From the NCBI RefSeq assembly GCF_001613105.1, contig NZ_BDBS01000002.1:62001-126000 (forward strand): DNA of 64,000 nucleotides. The letters run 5' to 3'. Below are positions 1 to 8,560 of this stretch, in pieces. The notes under the pieces were generated by a model that was not told where the DNA came from, ran no database searches, and saw nothing but the letters and a program-made list of their open reading frames with translations. This DNA comes from Nocardia pseudobrasiliensis NBRC 108224 (GTDB lineage: Bacteria > Actinomycetota > Actinomycetes > Mycobacteriales > Mycobacteriaceae). How positions within the stretch are numbered: the stretch's first letter is position 1; each line of letters begins with the position of its first letter. The position numbers and the translations under genes were made by a program.

Positions 1-271
1 TTCACTTTGAGAGCAAAAGATCATGAGTCGCGAGGATGTCCGAATGTTTGCCCGACGCTCCATCCATCGGTGATTCTGGGTACCCCGCACCGCAATTTTA
101 TGTAGCCGAGAGATCGCCAGTTAACGAGACTTTCGGTTACAGAGACTGGTCGCGCTGTAAATGGTCGGATGAATGCCGGGTATGCGATTGGCGGATAGCT
201 AAGTTACGCTCGGGTAGCAACGTTGCTCAGCTGGAATTCCGGTCGTAATCCATCCCATTTCAGGAGGCGAC
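1..271. promoter_or_regulatory. Upstream region of the nlt lipid operon
   Basis: This stretch looks non-coding. It ends in a strong Shine-Dalgarno (AGGAGG at 262-267) placed four bases before the GTG start of nltA. A short perfect palindrome, AGCAACGTTGCT at 216-227, lies about 45 bases before the start and could be an operator, but nothing else supports that. A 70-codon open frame at 36-248 has no recognisable content and was not called. Presumably the operon promoter is here. Confidence 0.35.
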
Positions 272-1321
272 GTGTCGCATTCTCGCTTCGAATCCATAGG
301 CGCGTATCTGCCGGAGAAAAGCGTCAGTACCGCAGATTTGGTGTCCCGCCTGAAGGTTCCTCCCGCATTCGATCTCGAAAAGATCACAGGTGTTTTGGAG
401 CGGCGTGTGCGCAGCACCGAGCCGGATTCCCCCGAGGACTCCTTCAGTCTGGCGATCAAGGCGGCCGAGGACTGTCTTTCCAGGTCGCAGTACGCTGCCG
501 CGGATTTGGATGTGATCATCTCTGCCTCGATCACGCGGAGCAAGGATGGCAGCCGCATATATATGCAGCCCACCCTCGCCTCGTCGATCGCGAAACATCT
601 GGGCGCTCGCAAAGCCATAGCCTTCGATATATCCAATGCCTGCGCCGGCATGCTCACCGGTACCTACATTCTGGACCGGATGATCCGCGCGGGAATTGTT
701 CGAAACGGTCTGGTGGTCAGCGGTGAGGCTATTACGCCGATTGCCGACACGGCCGTCGAGGAGATTTCCGAGAAGTACGATCTGCAATTCGCGTCGCTGA
801 CCGTCGGCGATTCCGGTGCGGCCGTGGTACTCGACCGCTCGGTCGACGAACGCGACCGTATCGAATACATCGAGCTGGTCACGGCCTCGGAGTTCTCACA
901 TCTGTGCTTGGGCATGCCCAGCGACAAGAGTCAGGGCATCGCGCTCTACACCGACAACCGCAAGATGCACAACGAATCGCGGTTCGTGCTGTGGACCGAC
1001 TCCCAGCGGCAGTTCTATGTCGAGCGCGGTACCACCTTCGCCGAGGAGAAGTTCGACTACATCATCCACCACCAGTTCGGCGCGGCCGCGATTCCGTACA
1101 TGAACGCCATCGCCGAGCGGGAGTTCGGCGCTCCGATGCCGCCCGACCTCAATGTCATCTCCAAATACGGAAACACCTCCAGCACCTCGCACTTCATCGT
1201 GCTGCACGATCACCTCAGCCGCGAGGAGATCCCGGCCGGATCGAAGCTGCTGCTGGTCCCCGCGGCGTCCGGCGTCGTCGGCGGGTATCTGTCCACCACG
1301 ATTTCGTCTCTGAAGGTCTAG
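272..1321 (+). CDS. nltA: OleA-like thiolase subunit with catalytic Cys (NltA-like)
   Basis: A 349-residue member of the KAS III / thiolase superfamily. OleA-type enzymes join two fatty acyl-CoAs head-to-head into a beta-keto acid. The expected triad can be seen: Cys124 in SNACAGM, His267 in HHQFG and Asn301 in YGNTSS. By hand alignment, the position where OleA carries the partner-side Glu (an EPS-like motif about 25 residues before the Cys) is Gln here (Gln99, MQPTLAS). The GTG start follows AGGAGG. The next gene is a second, complementary thiolase-like subunit, as in the heterodimeric NltA/NltB pair of nocardiolactone biosynthesis. Family assignment is secure; product identity rests on the gene set nltA-B-C-D. 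Confidence 0.85.
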   Translation: MSHSRFESIGAYLPEKSVSTADLVSRLKVPPAFDLEKITGVLERRVRSTEPDSPEDSFSLAIKAAEDCLSRSQYAAADLDVIISASITRSKDGSRIYMQPTLASSIAKHLGARKAIAFDISNACAGMLTGTYILDRMIRAGIVRNGLVVSGEAITPIADTAVEEISEKYDLQFASLTVGDSGAAVVLDRSVDERDRIEYIELVTASEFSHLCLGMPSDKSQGIALYTDNRKMHNESRFVLWTDSQRQFYVERGTTFAEEKFDYIIHHQFGAAAIPYMNAIAEREFGAPMPPDLNVISKYGNTSSTSHFIVLHDHLSREEIPAGSKLLLVPAASGVVGGYLSTTISSLKV

Positions 1322-1332
1322 GGGTTTGGCAT

Positions 1333-2232
1333 ATGGGCGTACGCATCAAGTCCACCGGAATCAGCCGCGAGAGCGACACATTCAGCATCGTGGACCACAG
1401 TGGTCGCGCGGCGCGACACAGCCTGGAACGGGCGGGAATCCGGCCCGATCAGGTCGGCGTGCTCATCAACGCGGGCGTCTTCCGGGATTCCAATACGGTC
1501 GAACCGGCGGTGTCGGCGCTGATCCAGAAAGAGGCCGGAATCGGCCTGGACTACTCCTACGGCGATCCCCGCTCGTTCTCCTTCGATCTGATGAACGGCG
1601 CGGTCGGCGTGCTCAACGCCGTCCAAGTGGCCCAGTCGATCCTCGCGGTCGGCGGCGTCGAGCATGTGCTGATCGTCTCCGGCGACACCCATCCGTCGCT
1701 GGCCCGCTCCGCGGCGGACGACGAATTCCCCTATGCCACAACGGGAGCCGCGCTGCTGCTGGAGCAGACCGAGGAGCCGGAGGGTTTCGAGCGGGTGCAT
1801 ATCGTCGCGGGCGAGGGCTCCCCGGCGATCGAGTCCTATGTCGACGTCAACACGATGGGCGCTATCGGGCGGACCCTCATGACCACCGAGCGCGAGCCCG
1901 ATTTCGAACAGCGGCTGCTCGACGCGGCCACCGAGGCGGGCCGGGCCGCACTCGGCGAGAGCGATACGACCGGTACGGTGCTGATCGCCTCCACGCCGAC
2001 CCGGGAATTCCCGCGCGCGCTGGCCGAGCGGCTCGGCATCGCCGAGATCCGGACCCCGGATCTGTCGGCCGGCGATCCGCACACCGCCGCCCTGCCGCTG
2101 GCCTACGATCTTGCGGTCGAACAGGATTCGCTGCGTGAGTTCACCCGGGTGTTGTTCGTCGCGGCCGGCGCCGGACCGTCGGCGGCCGCGGTGCTGTACC
2201 GGCTGCCCGCCCCGGTCGGGGCCCCCGCGTGA
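1333..2232 (+). CDS. nltB: OleA-like thiolase partner subunit lacking the catalytic Cys (NltB-like)
   Basis: A 299-residue thiolase-fold protein. The motif equivalent to SNACAG reads MNGAVG, so the nucleophilic Cys is Ala90. An EP motif (Glu57, TVEPAVS) aligns roughly with the Glu that OleA supplies across the dimer interface. This is the mirror image of the preceding protein and fits a heterodimer in which one subunit gives Cys and the other gives the base. ATG at 1333 was chosen: the same frame stays open further upstream, but that part overlaps nltA out of frame. The stop overlaps the GTG of nltC, indicating translational coupling. Start and family are well supported; the exact role of Glu57 is inferred by alignment. 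Confidence 0.82.
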   Translation: MGVRIKSTGISRESDTFSIVDHSGRAARHSLERAGIRPDQVGVLINAGVFRDSNTVEPAVSALIQKEAGIGLDYSYGDPRSFSFDLMNGAVGVLNAVQVAQSILAVGGVEHVLIVSGDTHPSLARSAADDEFPYATTGAALLLEQTEEPEGFERVHIVAGEGSPAIESYVDVNTMGAIGRTLMTTEREPDFEQRLLDAATEAGRAALGESDTTGTVLIASTPTREFPRALAERLGIAEIRTPDLSAGDPHTAALPLAYDLAVEQDSLREFTRVLFVAAGAGPSAAAVLYRLPAPVGAPA

Positions 2233-3893
2233 CCGTGGGAACCTATTGGCGCGCCGTCGACCGGTTCCGCGCGGTGGTCCAGGCCACTCCGGACCGGGAG
2301 GCGGTGCTGTACCCGCAGGGTTCGACGGCCGGGCGACTGCCAGACTATCACTCGCTGACCTATCGGCAGCTCGACGACTGGTCCGACGCCATTGCCGAAA
2401 GGCTCTCCGCCGCAGGCGTTTCCAGCGGCACCCGCACCATCGTGCTGGTGCTGCCGAGCCCGGAGCTCTACGCGATCATGCTGGGGCTGTTGAAGATCGG
2501 CGCGGTACCGGTGGTGATCGATCCCGGTATGGGTGTGCGCAAGATGCTGCGCTGCCTGCAGGCCGCCGATCCGCAGGCGTTCATCGGCATACCCCAGGCT
2601 CACGCGGCGCGCGTGCTGTTCCGCCGCTACTTCCGCGGCGTGCGCACCTCGGTCACGGTGGGGCGGCGCTGGTTCTGGGGCGGGGCCGAGCTCGCGAACT
2701 GGGGCCGCACCCCGACTGGATCGCTACCCGTCCGCACGCCAGCGCCCGACGCCGAACTGCTGCTGATCGCGTTCACCACCGGCAGCACGGGACCCGCCAA
2801 GGCGGTCGAGCTCACCCACGGCAATCTCTCGGCGATGGTCGACCAGGTCGACGCGGCCCGTGATCGGATTCCGCCCGGGACCTCGCTGATCACCCTGCCG
2901 CTGGTCGGAATTCTGGATCTGCTGCTCGGATCCCGCTGTGTCCTACCGCCATTGATCCCGAGCAAGGTCGGCTCCACCGACCCCGCGCATGTCGTGGACG
3001 CGATCAACCGATTCGGCGTGCGCACCATGTTCGCCTCGCCCGCGGTGCTGATCCCGCTGCTGCGTCATCTGGAACAGGGCGGCGCGAAACTGCCCGGTCT
3101 GCGGAGTGTCTTCTCCGGCGGCGCGCCGGTGCCGGACTGGTGTATCGCGGGTCTGCGCGCGGCGCTCGATCCCGAGGTGCGGATCTACGCCGGTTATGGC
3201 TCCACCGAGGCGCTGCCCATGTCGACCATCGAATCGCGGGAGCTGTTCGACGGGTTGACCGAACGCGCGCATCGCGGCGAGGGCACCTGCATCGGACGCC
3301 CCGCCGAGGGCGTGCGTGCCCGTGTCGTCGAAATCACCGACGATCCGATTCCCACCTGGGACGAGGTCCGCGAGCCGAGCGCACCGCACGGCATCGGCGA
3401 ACTCGTGGTGGCCGGGCCGAATGTCAGCACCCGCTATTACTGGCCGCGCTCGGCCAACGAGGTCGGCAAGATCGCCGAGGGCGAGGTGATCTGGCATCGC
3501 ACCGGCGATCTGGCCTGGATCGACGAGCAGGGCCGAATCTGGTTCTGCGGCCGCAAATCTCAGCGCCTGGTCACCGCCGCGGGTCCGATGTTCTCGGTGC
3601 AGGTCGAGCAGATCTTCAATGTGGTGCCGGGCGTGGCCCGCACGGCGCTGGTCGGTGTCGGTCCGCGCGGTGCGCAGCGGCCGGTGCTCTGCGTGGAACC
3701 GGAGCCGGGCGCCGACGAATCGGCGGTCGCGCTCGCGCTGAAGGAGCGCGGGGCCGAATTCGATATCACCGCGACGATTTCGGAGTTCCTGTTCCACAGG
3801 TCGTTCCCGGTCGACATCCGGCACAACGCGAAGATCGGACGGGAGCAGCTCGCCGCGTGGGCGGCGACGCGCAGCGGATCGGAGCGGTCATGA
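2229..3893 (+). CDS. nltC: AMP-dependent beta-lactone synthetase (NltC / OleC-like)
   Basis: A 554-residue member of the ANL adenylating superfamily. It has the P-loop-like TTGSTGPAK (about residues 183-191), YGSTEALP, the HRTGDLAW motif and a C-terminal Lys in NAKIGREQ. OleC-type members use ATP to close a beta-hydroxy acid into a beta-lactone rather than making an acyl-CoA. The OleC assignment rests mainly on context: OleA-like genes precede it and an OleD-like reductase follows. No OleB-type hydrolase is present, which would leave the beta-lactone as product. The GTG start overlaps the nltB stop (GTGA). A generic fatty acyl-AMP ligase is the alternative if context is ignored. Confidence 0.85.
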   Translation: MTVGTYWRAVDRFRAVVQATPDREAVLYPQGSTAGRLPDYHSLTYRQLDDWSDAIAERLSAAGVSSGTRTIVLVLPSPELYAIMLGLLKIGAVPVVIDPGMGVRKMLRCLQAADPQAFIGIPQAHAARVLFRRYFRGVRTSVTVGRRWFWGGAELANWGRTPTGSLPVRTPAPDAELLLIAFTTGSTGPAKAVELTHGNLSAMVDQVDAARDRIPPGTSLITLPLVGILDLLLGSRCVLPPLIPSKVGSTDPAHVVDAINRFGVRTMFASPAVLIPLLRHLEQGGAKLPGLRSVFSGGAPVPDWCIAGLRAALDPEVRIYAGYGSTEALPMSTIESRELFDGLTERAHRGEGTCIGRPAEGVRARVVEITDDPIPTWDEVREPSAPHGIGELVVAGPNVSTRYYWPRSANEVGKIAEGEVIWHRTGDLAWIDEQGRIWFCGRKSQRLVTAAGPMFSVQVEQIFNVVPGVARTALVGVGPRGAQRPVLCVEPEPGADESAVALALKERGAEFDITATISEFLFHRSFPVDIRHNAKIGREQLAAWAATRSGSERS

Positions 3894-4168
3894 AAACCAT
3901 TGCACTGCGGTCGATTCCGGTGCTGGGCTGGATCTATGTCGGCCTCGGGCTGGTTGCCGCGGGGACCGGGCGCGGACCGCGCGGTCCGATCCTGCGGGCG
4001 CTGTGGTGGATCGATGTCTTCCTCAGCGTGGTCGTGCATGCCGCGCAGATCCCGGCCGCGTTGCGCGCCGCCGACGGGACGGGACGTTCCCCGGTGCGGA
4101 CCGCCGTCCTGACCCAGATCTTCGGTCTCACCTGGTGGCGTACCCAGACCGAAGGGAATGCGCGATGA
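3890..4168 (+). CDS. Small membrane protein embedded in the nlt operon
   Basis: A 92-residue protein with two hydrophobic segments, about residues 8-25 and 36-55. It overlaps its neighbours at both ends by ATGA (3890-3893 and 4165-4168), so it is translated as part of the operon between nltC and nltD. I do not recognise the family. Its position inside a lipid pathway and its membrane nature suggest a scaffold or a lipid-handling accessory protein, but that is inference. The tail contains LTQIFGLTWWRTQTEG, rich in aromatics. Confidence 0.8.
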   Translation: MKTIALRSIPVLGWIYVGLGLVAAGTGRGPRGPILRALWWIDVFLSVVVHAAQIPAALRAADGTGRSPVRTAVLTQIFGLTWWRTQTEGNAR

Positions 4169-5205
4169 GAGCATTGGTGACCGGCGCGTCCGGATTCCTC
4201 GGCGGCGCCCTGGCGCGGCGACTCGTCCGCGACGGCGAATACAAGGTCTCGGTCCTCGCCAGGCCGACGAGCGATCTGCGCGGGCTCGACGCGCTGGACG
4301 GCATCGAGGTCGTCTACGGCGATCTCGCCGACGTGGCCTCGCTGCGCCGCGCGGTCACCGGCGTCGACGTCGTATTCCACAGCGCCGCACGGGTGGACGA
4401 GCGCGGTACCCGCGATCAGTTCTGGGACGAGAACGTGCGCGGCACCCAGCGGCTACTGGCCGCCGCCCGGGAGGCGGGCGCGTCGCGATTCGTCTTCATC
4501 TCGAGCCCGAGCGCGCTCATGGACCGCGACGGCGGCGATCAGGTGGATGTCGACGAGTCGATTCCGTACCCACGGCACTATTTGAACCTGTACTCGGAGA
4601 CCAAGGCCGCCGCCGAGCGCGCCGTATTAGCCGCCGACGCAACGGATTTCACCACCTGCGCGCTGCGGCCTCGCGCGATCTGGGGTGCGGGCGACCGGTC
4701 GGGCCCGATCGTGCGGCTGCTCGGCCGCACCGCCGAGGGTAAGCTGCCGGATCTGTCCTTCGGACGCGACGTGCACGCCTCGCTCTGCCACGTGGACAAT
4801 ATCGTCGACGCCTGCGTCAAGGCGGCCGACTCCGAAAAGGTCGGCGGCAAGGCATATTTCATCGCCGACGCGGAGCGCACCGACGTCTGGAAATTCCTGG
4901 CCGAGGTCGCGGGCCGACTCGGCTACGCCGCACCCAGCCGCACCCCGAACCCGCGGGTGGTCGCCGCCGCCGTCGCGGTGATCGAGACGGTATGGCGAAT
5001 TCCCGCCGTCGCCCGGCGCTGGTCCCCGCCGCTGTCGCGCTATGTCGTGGCGCTGATGACCCGCACCGCGACCTACGACACCGGCGCGGCCACCAGGGAT
5101 TTCGGCTATCACCCGGTCGTGGATCGCGAACGCGGCCTGATCGAATTCCTCATCTGGCTCGACGGCGTCGGCGGCGTCGAAACGCTCACCCGGAGACTGT
5201 CATGA
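4165..5205 (+). CDS. nltD: NAD(P)-dependent 3-beta-HSD-type reductase (NltD / OleD-like)
   Basis: A 346-residue extended short-chain dehydrogenase. It has an N-terminal Rossmann motif TGASGFLGG (residues 5-13), Ser in FISSPSA and a catalytic YSETK (YxxxK). OleD-type members reduce the beta-keto acid made by OleA to the beta-hydroxy acid used by OleC. Together with the three upstream enzymes this completes a route from two acyl-CoAs to a beta-lactone. ATG overlaps the upstream stop, and the stop overlaps the next start, both as ATGA. The exact substrate cannot be read from sequence; sterol or sugar epimerase relatives share the fold. Confidence 0.82.
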   Translation: MRALVTGASGFLGGALARRLVRDGEYKVSVLARPTSDLRGLDALDGIEVVYGDLADVASLRRAVTGVDVVFHSAARVDERGTRDQFWDENVRGTQRLLAAAREAGASRFVFISSPSALMDRDGGDQVDVDESIPYPRHYLNLYSETKAAAERAVLAADATDFTTCALRPRAIWGAGDRSGPIVRLLGRTAEGKLPDLSFGRDVHASLCHVDNIVDACVKAADSEKVGGKAYFIADAERTDVWKFLAEVAGRLGYAAPSRTPNPRVVAAAVAVIETVWRIPAVARRWSPPLSRYVVALMTRTATYDTGAATRDFGYHPVVDRERGLIEFLIWLDGVGGVETLTRRLS

Positions 5206-6395
5206 ACACTGCCTTCCGTCGCCGCGTCTCCCCGACCGAGCGGATGTATTTCCCCATGCGGGAACTGGCTCCGCCGTTTCTCATGCAGCTCGAATTCACC
5301 GGCAGCGGCGCACTCGATCCCGATGAGCTGCGCCGCGCGGTCGAGATCGCCTCCGCGGCCTGTCCCGGGGCGCGACTGGTGCGCGCGGGCCGCGACTGGG
5401 TCGACAGCGGAATCGCCCCGGCGGTGCGCGAGGTCACCGGGCACACGCTGGGATATCCACGCCTGGAAGCGGATCCGGTGCTCACCAGCCCGATCGGCCC
5501 GACCCGGGACACCACCTGTGAGGTGCTGCTGCTGACCGGGGAACCGACCAGCGTGATCTTCCGGGTGTTCCACGGTGTGATGGACGGCATGGGCATGGTG
5601 ACCTGGGCGTTGAACGTCTTCCGGGCACTGCGCGGAGAACCGTTACGGCATATGCCCGATCCGATCGCCGATCGGGAACTGGTGCGTCGGGTGGGTGCGC
5701 CGGGACGGCCGACGCCGATGCTGCCGCGCTTCCGGGCCGCGGTCGGGCACGGTCGGCAGGACCCCGGGCTGCCCCGGCATCTGTTGCGGCACCGCACAAT
5801 TCACGCGACCGGCTCGGGGGCGGTCGCGCGGGTCGCGGCACTGCTGGCCGTGCAGGCCGGTACGGTACAGCGGATCATGGTCCCGGTGGATCTGCGCCGC
5901 CACGACCCGGATCTGCGTTCGACCGCGAATCTGGCCCTGCCGCTGTTCCTGGACGTCGAACCGGGGCAGGACTGGGCCGAGATCAACGAGGCCAAGCGCG
6001 CCGGGCTGCGGCAGCGGCTCGAGCTGAACCAGATGGCCAGCAGCGGATTGGCCAATTTCCCCGACGCCCTGAGCCGCGGAATTCTGCGCACCACCAACTG
6101 GCTCGGCTCCCGCTATGGCCGAAATCTGGCCTCGGCCACCGTCTCCCATATGGGCCGCTTCGATCTCGACGAACTGCGCGTCTCCGGATTCGCGCCGCGG
6201 ACCGTGCGGGTGCTGCCGCAGCACAGTGTGGCCATGCCGCTGCTGTTCGGCATGGTCGAATCCGGCGGGCGCACCGAGCTGACCGTCTCGGCGCGCAACG
6301 GCCGCGGCGTGGAGGATCGGCTCGAGGCGCTACTCGACCTGATCGCCGCCACGCTGGAAGTCGAACTGCCGCAACAGGATTCCTCGGCCGCATGA
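5202..6395 (+). CDS. Condensation-type acyltransferase (WES/PapA-like)
   Basis: A 397-residue protein with the CoA-dependent acyltransferase/condensation signature HxxxDG in FHGVMDGMGM near residue 130. Its length is close to mycobacterial Pap acyltransferases, which add acyl groups to lipid or glycolipid alcohols. It is translationally coupled to nltD (ATGA at 5202-5205) and to the following MMPL exporter (ATGA at 6392-6395). A Pap-like acyltransferase next to an MMPL pump is the arrangement used for exported acylated lipids in mycobacteria, so a role in modifying the nlt product is a reasonable inference. An independent lipid substrate remains possible. Confidence 0.75.
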   Translation: MNTAFRRRVSPTERMYFPMRELAPPFLMQLEFTGSGALDPDELRRAVEIASAACPGARLVRAGRDWVDSGIAPAVREVTGHTLGYPRLEADPVLTSPIGPTRDTTCEVLLLTGEPTSVIFRVFHGVMDGMGMVTWALNVFRALRGEPLRHMPDPIADRELVRRVGAPGRPTPMLPRFRAAVGHGRQDPGLPRHLLRHRTIHATGSGAVARVAALLAVQAGTVQRIMVPVDLRRHDPDLRSTANLALPLFLDVEPGQDWAEINEAKRAGLRQRLELNQMASSGLANFPDALSRGILRTTNWLGSRYGRNLASATVSHMGRFDLDELRVSGFAPRTVRVLPQHSVAMPLLFGMVESGGRTELTVSARNGRGVEDRLEALLDLIAATLEVELPQQDSSAA

Positions 6396-8500
6396 GAGCG
6401 TGGGCGTCCCTCGTCGCGGCCCGTCCCCGGGTGGTGCTGCTGGCCGCGATCGGTATCGCGGTGCTGGCCGGGCTGTTCGGCGCGGATCTGCAGAGCCGGG
6501 TCAGCGCGGCGGGTTTCACCGATCCGGGCAGCGATTCGGCCCTGGTCGACAGCGTCGTGCGGGAGCGGCTCGGCCCGCAGAACCCGGATGTGATCGCGAT
6601 CTACACCGTGCCGCAGGGTCAGACGCTCACCGAACTCGGGCCGCGGGTGCAGCAGGCCGTGGCCCGGGTGGATCCGGCGCTGCTGGCGCAGCGGGTGGAC
6701 ACCTATTGGAACAATGTGCCGCCGCGACAGGGCTTTCTGCGCTCGCCCGACGGCCGCCACGCGCTGGCGGTGGTATTCGCCGCGGGCGATGACAATCAGC
6801 GCGTCGCCTCCTTCCCGAAAATTGCCGAGGCGCTGCGGATTCCGGGCGTGGAGACCCGATTTTCCGGATACAGCGCACTGGCCGACGAGATCAGCAGGCA
6901 GTCGCGTCACGATCTGGTGCTGGCCGAATCCGTCTCGCTGCCGGTCACTCTCGCGATTCTGGTGCTGGTATTCGGCGGCGTGATCGCGGCCGCCCTGCCG
7001 GTGCTGGTCGGCGTGCTCGCGGTGCTGGGCTCGCTCGGCGCGGTCGGACTGATCGCGCGCTACACCGAGGTGAGCATCTTCGCGGTGAACGTCGCCTCGC
7101 TGCTCGGCCTCGGATTGGCCATCGACTACGGGCTTTTCGTGGTGAGCCGCTACCGCGAGGAGCTCGCCGCCGGACATGCCACGCCCGCGGCGGTCGGGCG
7201 CGCGCTGGCGACCGCCGGTCGCACCGTGGGGTTTTCGGCCCTGCTGCTGGTGTGTGCGTTCGCGGGGACCTTCGTCTTCCCGCAGGCGGTGCTGCGTTCG
7301 CTGGGTTACGGCGCGATCGCGGCGGTCGTACTGGCCGCGATACTGTCGCTGACCGTGCTGCCCGCGGCGCTGCTGTTGCTCGGCCCGCGGATCGGGAAGT
7401 GGACCTGGCGCGCGGACGCGTTCGAGCGCGGCGAACGGCGGGCGGCGCGGTTCTGGGGCCGGGTGGTCGACGCGGTCCTGAAGCGCCCCGGCGTCGTCGC
7501 GCTCGCGGTGACCGCGCTGCTGCTCGGGCTGGCCACCCAGCTGGCCGGGGCTCGGCTCGGGGATATCGACCACACCGCCCTGCCCGCCGGAAATCCGGTG
7601 CGCGCCACCGTCGACGAGCTCGCCTCGCGGTTCCCCGCCGCGAGTTCGGGGATCACCGTCCTGATCGACGGCGGCGGCGTCGACCCGGTGAGCCGGGAGA
7701 TCGGCGCGGTGCCGGGTGTCCATCAGGTCGTGCGGCTGCGCGGCGACGGCGACAGCGCCATCCTGCACGCCGCGCTCGACGTACCCGACCGTTCCGAATC
7801 CGCTAGCGAAATCGTCACGCGCATAAGACAACTCGACCTCCCGTCGGGAACCACGCTGCGGGTCGGCGGTGAGTCGGCGGCCACCGTCGACAGCGTGCAC
7901 GCCATCGTGTCGCGCATGCCGCTGATGATCGCGGTGATGGTGGTCGCGACGCTGCTGCTGTTGCTGCTCGCCTTTCGCTCGCTGGTGCTGCCGATCAAGG
8001 CCGTGCTGATGGCCTTCCTCAGCCTGGCCGCCACCTTCGGCATTCTGACCTGGGTCTTCTTCTACGGTCACCTGGCCGGGGCATTGCACGTCAGCGTCGG
8101 GCCGCTCTCGGCGGGCATGCTGGTGCTCATCATCGCCGTGGTCTTCGGCCTGTCCACCGATTACGAGGTGTTCCTGCTCTCGCGCATGGTCGAGGCCCGG
8201 CACGAGGGCGCCGACACCGCCGGGGCGGTGCGGATCGGCATCGTCAAGACCGCGCGCGTGATCACCGCCGCCGCAACGCTTCTCGTCTTCATCACCGGCG
8301 CGTTCACGCTGTCGCCGCTGACTCCGATGCGGTTCCTCGGTCTGGGCATGATCATCGCGCTGATCATCGATGCCACCCTGGTTCGCATGCTGCTGGTCCC
8401 GGCCCTGGTGAAGCTGATGGGTCCGCTCAACTGGTGGCCGGGCGGTGTGCGGACGTCGCGGTCGTCACGCCTGAGCGAAACGTCGATGAGCCGCGTTTAA
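6392..8500 (+). CDS. MMPL-family RND lipid transporter
   Basis: A 702-residue RND/MMPL protein of the short actinobacterial type, with roughly twelve hydrophobic segments in two halves. Each half begins with one helix and a periplasmic domain and continues with a helix bundle. Characteristic stretches are LGLGLAIDYGLFVVSRYREEL in the first half and FGLSTDYEVFLLSRMVEARHEG in the second. Such proteins export lipids or hydrophobic metabolites across the inner membrane using the proton gradient. It is the last gene of the operon, starting inside the acyltransferase stop codon. Its cargo is probably the lipid made by the upstream genes, but that is inferred from coupling alone. Confidence 0.85.
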   Translation: MRAWASLVAARPRVVLLAAIGIAVLAGLFGADLQSRVSAAGFTDPGSDSALVDSVVRERLGPQNPDVIAIYTVPQGQTLTELGPRVQQAVARVDPALLAQRVDTYWNNVPPRQGFLRSPDGRHALAVVFAAGDDNQRVASFPKIAEALRIPGVETRFSGYSALADEISRQSRHDLVLAESVSLPVTLAILVLVFGGVIAAALPVLVGVLAVLGSLGAVGLIARYTEVSIFAVNVASLLGLGLAIDYGLFVVSRYREELAAGHATPAAVGRALATAGRTVGFSALLLVCAFAGTFVFPQAVLRSLGYGAIAAVVLAAILSLTVLPAALLLLGPRIGKWTWRADAFERGERRAARFWGRVVDAVLKRPGVVALAVTALLLGLATQLAGARLGDIDHTALPAGNPVRATVDELASRFPAASSGITVLIDGGGVDPVSREIGAVPGVHQVVRLRGDGDSAILHAALDVPDRSESASEIVTRIRQLDLPSGTTLRVGGESAATVDSVHAIVSRMPLMIAVMVVATLLLLLLAFRSLVLPIKAVLMAFLSLAATFGILTWVFFYGHLAGALHVSVGPLSAGMLVLIIAVVFGLSTDYEVFLLSRMVEARHEGADTAGAVRIGIVKTARVITAAATLLVFITGAFTLSPLTPMRFLGLGMIIALIIDATLVRMLLVPALVKLMGPLNWWPGGVRTSRSSRLSETSMSRV

Positions 8501-8560
8501 GCTAAGGGTCGAAGAAGTCTTCGTAATCGTTTGCGTACCGCTGAGCACAGGGGTCGTCGC

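Noticed and set aside
36..248. 70-codon frame before nltA
   Set aside because: No ribosome site and no recognisable sequence; it overlaps the probable promoter region.
6113..8203. A 696-codon frame opposite the MMPL and acyltransferase genes
   Set aside because: Composition is His/Gln/Arg-rich with no motif, the typical antisense shadow of a high-G+C gene; the plus-strand MMPL protein is clearly real.
8512..8525. CGAAGA/TCTTCG hairpin after the MMPL gene as a terminator
   Set aside because: Six-base arms with a two-base centre and no U-run; too weak to call.
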